Source of the DNA: Beta vulgaris subsp. vulgaris
Taxonomy: Eukaryota > Streptophyta > Magnoliopsida > Caryophyllales > Amaranthaceae
Assembly: GCF_026745355.1 (NCBI RefSeq)
Contig: NC_079207.1
Span: 18,139,920-18,203,919, forward strand
Reading direction: 5' to 3'
Length of the DNA stretch: 64,000 bases
Shown piece after piece: positions 59,296-64,000 of the stretch. The notes under the pieces are model-generated. The model saw only the letters and a list, made by a program, of their open reading frames with translations. It searched no databases and was not told the DNA's origin. A program made the translations under genes and the position numbers. Positions within the stretch are counted from its first letter, which is position 1, and each line of letters starts with the position of its first letter.

Positions 59296-59589
59296 ATATA
59301 TAAAAAAATTAATATAAATTAAAGCATTTGAAACGTTATTAAACGCTAAAACACTTTAAAAAGTTATTATATGTATCCTTTATACCATTTTTTACGTTGA
59401 ATAGTTGATGTTTTTTTCTTTATTTATATTTTTAGATCTAGCTTATTGATTTTTTTTAAGTATATATTTGTAGTCATTTGGTTAGAATGTAAAAAGAAAT
59501 AAAATATGTTGATTCGTGGTACTTTTTGAATTTTAGTCTATAATTCTACAAGTTTCGTCAACAATATTTTTAAATGTCGAATATGAATT

Positions 59590-59735
59590 TTCTGTTTGGT
59601 TGGATGTTCGACTCGAGATTAGCTCGGGCATCGAGATAAGCTCATGAGCTCGAGCCGACCTTCACTTATCAACTCATGAGCCGAGCCGAGCCGAGCCGAG
59701 TTCGGACTCGGCTCGTGCGATAAATACCCTTAATC
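59590..59735. mobile_element. hAT-like subterminal fragment
   Basis: Dense GAGCTCGAGCCGA and GAGCCGAGCCGAGCCGAG motifs, as found next to hAT ends. No TSD or full terminus was resolved. Confidence 0.4.
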
Positions 59736-60499
59736 TTATACACAACTTCTACGAAGTTTTATTCTAAAAGTGAATAATTCTAAATTTAATTTAAAACCAT
59801 ATAACCATATTAATACAATATATTTCAAGTTGGGTAATTTAATTAAGCAAAAGCCTAATATCTAAGCCCAATAGCTATTAGACTGATTTAAGGTAACTAG
59901 TAGAATAATACAAATTTGTCCAAAGATATCATAATCTAAAAACGATGATCAAATAAACTTTTTCTTGAAGTCGTTTACAAGATCCCTAATAAAATCCATT
60001 CACAAGTAATATATTAATGAAGCAGGGTGCCAAAATATATATTCAAGATTCATCGAATTTAAATTGGATTATTTTTCCTTGAAATGGATGAGTCGAAGTA
60101 TGACTATTTTGTCGTGTAGGGTCAATTCTCTTCAATTTATATATCCTAAATTTATCTTTATTTTTAGAATTTTTGTTAACTTTAATTTCTTAACTTTTGT
60201 GAAGTTAATTATTTATTTTAAACTTTTCAAAACTACTCTATACTACCCCTCGAAAAAAAAAAAAACTATACTATATCTTAATTTTAATTTAACTTATTTA
60301 ATCTGAACATTTTCGAATTATTTTTACATTTCTAGAACTTTTGAATTTTTTTATTTAATCTGAACAATTCTAATTTTATTAAATAAGTTGAAGAGAATAA
60401 ACTCTTAAGATCAGAAAATTCAAAGTTTTAGAACACAATATGTCTTACTTAAATTTTAGTAACATGTACATAATTGTACTACTGTAGATTTGTAGTAGT
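59736..60499. other. AT-rich intergenic sequence, nothing recognised
   Basis: No ORF with a domain and no repeat with clear ends. Confidence 0.55.
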
Positions 60500-60765
60500 G
60501 TTAACAGGGCCGTCTTGAAGATTTTGGGGCCCCGGTTCTAACATGAAAATTGGGCCCCTAAATCTATAGAAAATAAAGATGAAAGGTTAGAATTTTAAAG
60601 ATGGAAAGTTGAAAATCTAAAGATAAATCATTGACAAATTTATTAAGGCTGGAAAACAAGGGTGATTTCTTCAAATATAAAGTAAAATTTTCAAAATAAT
60701 ATATTTTGGGGCCTTTATAATTTTGGGGGCCCTGTGCTGTTGGGCTCCTTGCACACCCTCATCTA
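60500..60765. mobile_element. GGGCC-ended repeat fragment
   Basis: AACAGGGCCGTCTTGAAGAT, GGGGCCCCGG and later TTTTGGGGCCTTTATAATTT and GGGGGCCCTGTGCTG resemble widely dispersed plant repeats probably derived from DNA transposons. The ends are not defined. Confidence 0.35.
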
Positions 60766-61416
60766 CCCCTCTGAGTGTTAATAGAACCGTGGAAATATAA
60801 TTTGAATTCCGGTTGGATTTGTCAAATCTTATGTAAACTTTACCTCTTTTAAAATTCAAATCAGATTTCCACTCCATTATATTTAAATTTTGTTCTCCTC
60901 CATATTGAAGCTGACTTACAATCCTCAATAATAAGCATTTAATTACTTAAAAACAACTAATATTACACAACCTAGTTATAAAATTGACCTGAATGTATCT
61001 AAAATATATTCAAATGCTTGACGTTATTTTATTTGTAATTGTAGATAATAATATAATTTGATTTACGTAGTGACCTTATCGTGCTACTATATATAAGTTT
61101 TTCCTGATTAGTTTGTCTGAGGAGGCGTCAAAATCCATGCCGTTGATGTAATGCATAAACAAAGTATGAACCACGATGATAAGCATATTTAAGGTGAGCA
61201 CTGAGCATGACATCTTCAAATTAATGCTGCAGTTACTTGTGTTACATAAAGTTAATTTATTTGGATTACATGTGAAAAAAATTCTCTTTATGATAAGTTT
61301 ATTGACTACATTCTAAATTCTAATGAACGAAAAATGGACGTTGCGCTGCGAGATTCGCCACTGACTATTCTTTGGAATTTAGAAGGCCGTTGTCCCTTGT
61401 CAAAACTCACTACTAT
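60766..61416. other. AT-rich intergenic sequence, nothing recognised
   Basis: No coding signal. A short minus-strand ORF overlaps 60671-60928 but has no domain. Confidence 0.5.
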
Positions 61417-61418
61417 TA

Positions 61419-61681
61419 CTTCCTCTGTCTCAAAATATAGTTTTCATTTCTATTTTAAGAGTCAAATTTTAAAAATTTTGACCAAATATTCTTAATAATG
61501 TATACAAAAAAAACATATTTATGAGGGATTGAGGGATCTTGTTAGATTCGTCTCAATGTATAAATTCGTAATATCAACTTTTTATAATTTTACTAATAAG
61601 ATATAGAAAATATCGTAAGTCAAAGGTACGTGTTGGAGACTGTGTAAAATGAAATGAGAACTACATTTTGGGACGGAGAAG
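61419..61681. mobile_element. Stowaway-type MITE 5
   Basis: TA at 61417-61418 and 61682-61683. The ends CTTCCTCTGTCTCAAAATAT and the complement of TTTTGGGACGGAGAAG are inverted repeats, followed by AGTTTTCATTTC/AAATGAGAACT. The core on the minus strand is GAGACGAATCTAACAAGATC. Confidence 0.8.
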
Positions 61682-61703
61682 TATAAACTTGTGCAACCAC
61701 AAG

Positions 61704-62011
61704 TAGAGGTGATCATGGGCCGGGCCGGGCCGCGGCCAAAAAATTTTGCCCGTTGGTCAGGCCGGGCCTAAATTATGGGCCGAATTTTTGTGTCCAAAAC
61801 TCGCTATTTCGGGCCTAAATTAGCGGGCTTTTGCGGGCCAAATCGGCCCGGACCAAAAAATAGACTAAAAAATTGTTATTGGCTTGCCCAAAGCCCGCCA
61901 AAAGCAAAAAAAATAATATAAGGGCGAGCCGGGCCCGGCTCGGCCCCCGGCCCGAAAAATTCAGCCCAAAACCCGGCCCAAAAACGGGCCGGGCCAAAAT
62001 GATCACCTCTA
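61704..62011. mobile_element. GC-rich palindromic hAT-like MITE, 308 bp
   Basis: The ends TAGAGGTGATCATGGGCCGG and the complement of CCGGGCCAAAATGATCACCTCTA (outer part) are inverted repeats. The arms are full of GGGCCGGGCC and GGCCCGAAA. The flanks ACCACAAG and ACTTCTAA do not match, so no TSD was found. No coding sequence. Confidence 0.75.
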
Positions 62012-63224
62012 ACTTCTAAGTCCACAAGGTGACCGATGTTGCTGTAACCTGTAACTATTCTGCACAAACCCATGAAATTACTTAGTAGTTTTCATTTTTT
62101 ATTTTCTTTTGAGGGGAGAAATTACTAGTACTATATAAGAAGTACTCCTATTCTGTGAAGTAGTATTAGTTAATTTCATACTATAATAAAGGCTCTATTT
62201 TTATGTACTCCAATATTATTTCCCGCGACCATATAGTAGTATAAAAATGTTTCGTACAAAATCTTTGATTTAGTGGGACCGTCTAGCCTTGCCATGTCCT
62301 TGTGTGTCATATCCCTCTTCTTTTTTGTCTGTACAATTCAGAGAGATCGCCCATAAACACCATAAGTTAAAGCTAATATGCACCGGTACATGATGGGCTG
62401 GAATTTGTTGCCATCTACACTATGGAGTACATGACTACATTCTACTGAAATAAGGATGGAGTTGGGGATAGAAGAGTGGCATCCAAATACTTCAAAAACA
62501 TTAGGATAAGGTGTGGTATAGCCATATGATTGGCAAAACATCCACATACTAGTCCTGAGATTTGAAATTTGAACCCTAATCTTCCTTATCATGAAAAGTG
62601 TGTCAATGTTGTTTCAATGCTCCTTATGAGTAGATATGGTTATTAATAGGATAGTCTAATGGCTAAAAAGTTGGCGTTAATTTTATAGAGCTTCAGAATC
62701 CTTATTCAATAGGGTCATCATAAGGCCAATAAAATGTTCCAATAATATTGTAAAAAAAATTTAATGTATGGATCTGTCTTCAATTAAACTAATTTTTATC
62801 TCTTTTCGTTCATATTTTTCTTGTCCTTGCATCGATCCGCCCATTATCTGTCTGTTATCGAATCTGCAACCCGCATTGACCCGACCCGCTATAACCCTTT
62901 ATGAAACGAACTTTTACGACTCGATCCGCTTTTGACCAGTACCAATCCTAACCAAACCAATAACCAAGTCTACATACAACTAGTGCGGCTACTATAATAA
63001 AGCGTCTAGTGACTCAAATTGGGTTAAAGTTATATCAGATATTCTCTACCGCCCAATTCGAATTTGAATCCTTGAACTTTTTTTAAGGAAATTTCATAGG
63101 ATTAATTAAATATTCAATAACGGAAAAACCTTTATCTACCCATTGGGTCAACAACCCACTACAAATAGGATTAAATAAAAACTATTTAACAATTTAATAT
63201 TGTTTTTTTGAAAGAGAAATTTCA
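62012..63224. other. Intergenic, one unrecognised ORF, hAT-like scrap
   Basis: An 84-codon minus-strand ORF (62338-62592, with SMWMFCQSYGYTTPYPNVFE) has non-random composition but was not recognised. 62860-62950 has GACCCGACCCGCTATAACCC, a hAT-like subterminal phrase. Confidence 0.4.
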
Positions 63225-63780
63225 TTAATTGAATGCCAAACGACATCTACAATGGATATCAAAGAAAAACAAGATACAATTAAACAAGGTTAAATCAAAT
63301 TTATCTTCGAAGAAACTATAATGAATCAGATCGAGCAATACAATACAACCCCCTTGTATTTGCTGAATCAAACAGCTCTTGATGAGGAAGTCCATCATTT
63401 TGACATAGTTTTGGAAGAGCATTCTTGATCGAGCCATATTAACCGCATCCGAGATTCCAATACCTTCATGTTGAGTCTTGAACTTCAACCAATAGGAACA
63501 ATTTCTCATACTTGAAAACAAAAAAACCACACTCACAATTCTCATATGGGGGAAGAAGATCTCCACAACAGAGACTAAAAACCCCATAACAAGGTTTGAA
63601 GAAATATCATAAAGAGATACTAATTTATTCAACAAAACAAGAAAATAAACTAAAAACTGAAAATAAAAAGAAAAGGGGGGCTCACCATGGATGAAATCAT
63701 TCATGACAGCTCCTAACTGATGAAGAAGGAGTAGAGGAGGCTAGATTTTAGAGAGAAAAAAAGAGGGAGAGGCATTAGAG
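63225..63780 (-). other. Candidate retroposon or degraded gene, 159-codon ORF
   Basis: The minus strand begins with a CT-rich leader (63780 down), then a 159-codon open frame (63704-63225) with a hydrophobic start. It ends TTAATGAAATTTCTCTTTC with an A run at 63205-63211. The CT-rich start and A-rich end suggest a retroposed transcript or LINE/SINE-like element. The protein was not recognised. AATATTG left and AATAATATC right of it are too weak to call a TSD. Confidence 0.35.
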
Positions 63781-64000
63781 GCAATAATATCATTATATAT
63801 CACGTATACTCCTAATAATTTAATACTTACTTTTCCCCTAATTGACACTTAAATTACCAAAATTAATGAATAAGATCCCCTATATAAAAATAAAGGACTG
63901 GAATCTCTGATTTTTTGACGTAGACGACATGTATATGGGACTTGGGATATACTTCATCCGTTTCATTTTAATTTACACACTTTGATATTTTACACTATTA
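63781..64000. other. AT-rich end of window, nothing recognised
   Basis: The last 60 bases include ACTTCATCCGTTTCATTTTAA, which resembles the start of another Stowaway-type end, cut by the window edge. Confidence 0.35.

Overview
This is nuclear DNA of a flowering plant, almost certainly a eudicot. It is AT-rich and dense with nested transposable elements, and it holds one clearly intact host gene with GT-AG introns. The species cannot be named from the sequence. No bacterial genes, rRNA, CRISPR array or convincing tRNA gene was seen.

Region 1 (1-8075) is a tandem array, LTR-internal-LTR-internal-LTR on the minus strand, of a chromovirus-like (Tekay/Del type) Ty3/gypsy derivative. Its LTRs are about 3.2-3.3 kb and its internal segments only about 345 bp. 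Region 2 (8076 to about 24.2 kb) is a broken Tat-lineage Ty3/gypsy element: the end of pol on the plus strand, a 57-bp tandem repeat, then an antisense extra ORF (Transposase_28-like, with an intron). That ORF is split by a hAT MITE (9080-9735, perfect 8-bp TSD) and by a complete but dead Athila element (11609-23781, TSD AAGAG). The Athila 3' LTR itself carries a poly(A) retroposon with a 19-bp TSD.

Region 3 (24.2-34.9 kb) is a graveyard: a chromovirus LTR with PBS and a gag scrap (24.8-28.8 kb), copia LTRs, a hAT-like element carrying a Stowaway-type MITE, and a rearranged copia gag-protease fragment between inverted LTRs. Region 4 (35.3-40.9 kb) is GC-rich and made of roughly 110-150 bp tandem repeats attached to a Tat-like LTR and PBS. 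It is interrupted by a 1.9-kb hAT deletion derivative (37155-39044, perfect TSD) that keeps a 5'-leader intron and a 33-codon ORF. Region 5 (40.9-45.7 kb) has Stowaway-type MITEs, (TA)n, and a hAT element (44311-45690) containing copia pieces.

Region 6 (46.2-49 kb) is the host gene: a D-type cyclin of the CYCD2/CYCD4 kind, minus strand, six exons, 371 residues, all splice phases consistent. Region 7 (50132-57715) is a 7.6-kb L1-type LINE with 13-bp TSD, decayed ORF1 and ORF2 (endonuclease, RT, RNase H), split by an Athila-like solo LTR. Region 8 (57.7-64 kb) has MULE-like ends around a strongly strand-asymmetric C/G-rich block, more hAT-like and MITE elements, a GC-rich 308-bp inverted-repeat element, and little else.

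The elements can be partly ordered in time by nesting: Tat first, then Athila and the MITE, then the retroposon; LINE first, then the solo LTR; GC-rich Tat-like repeats first, then hAT. The near-identical tandem LTR units look youngest.
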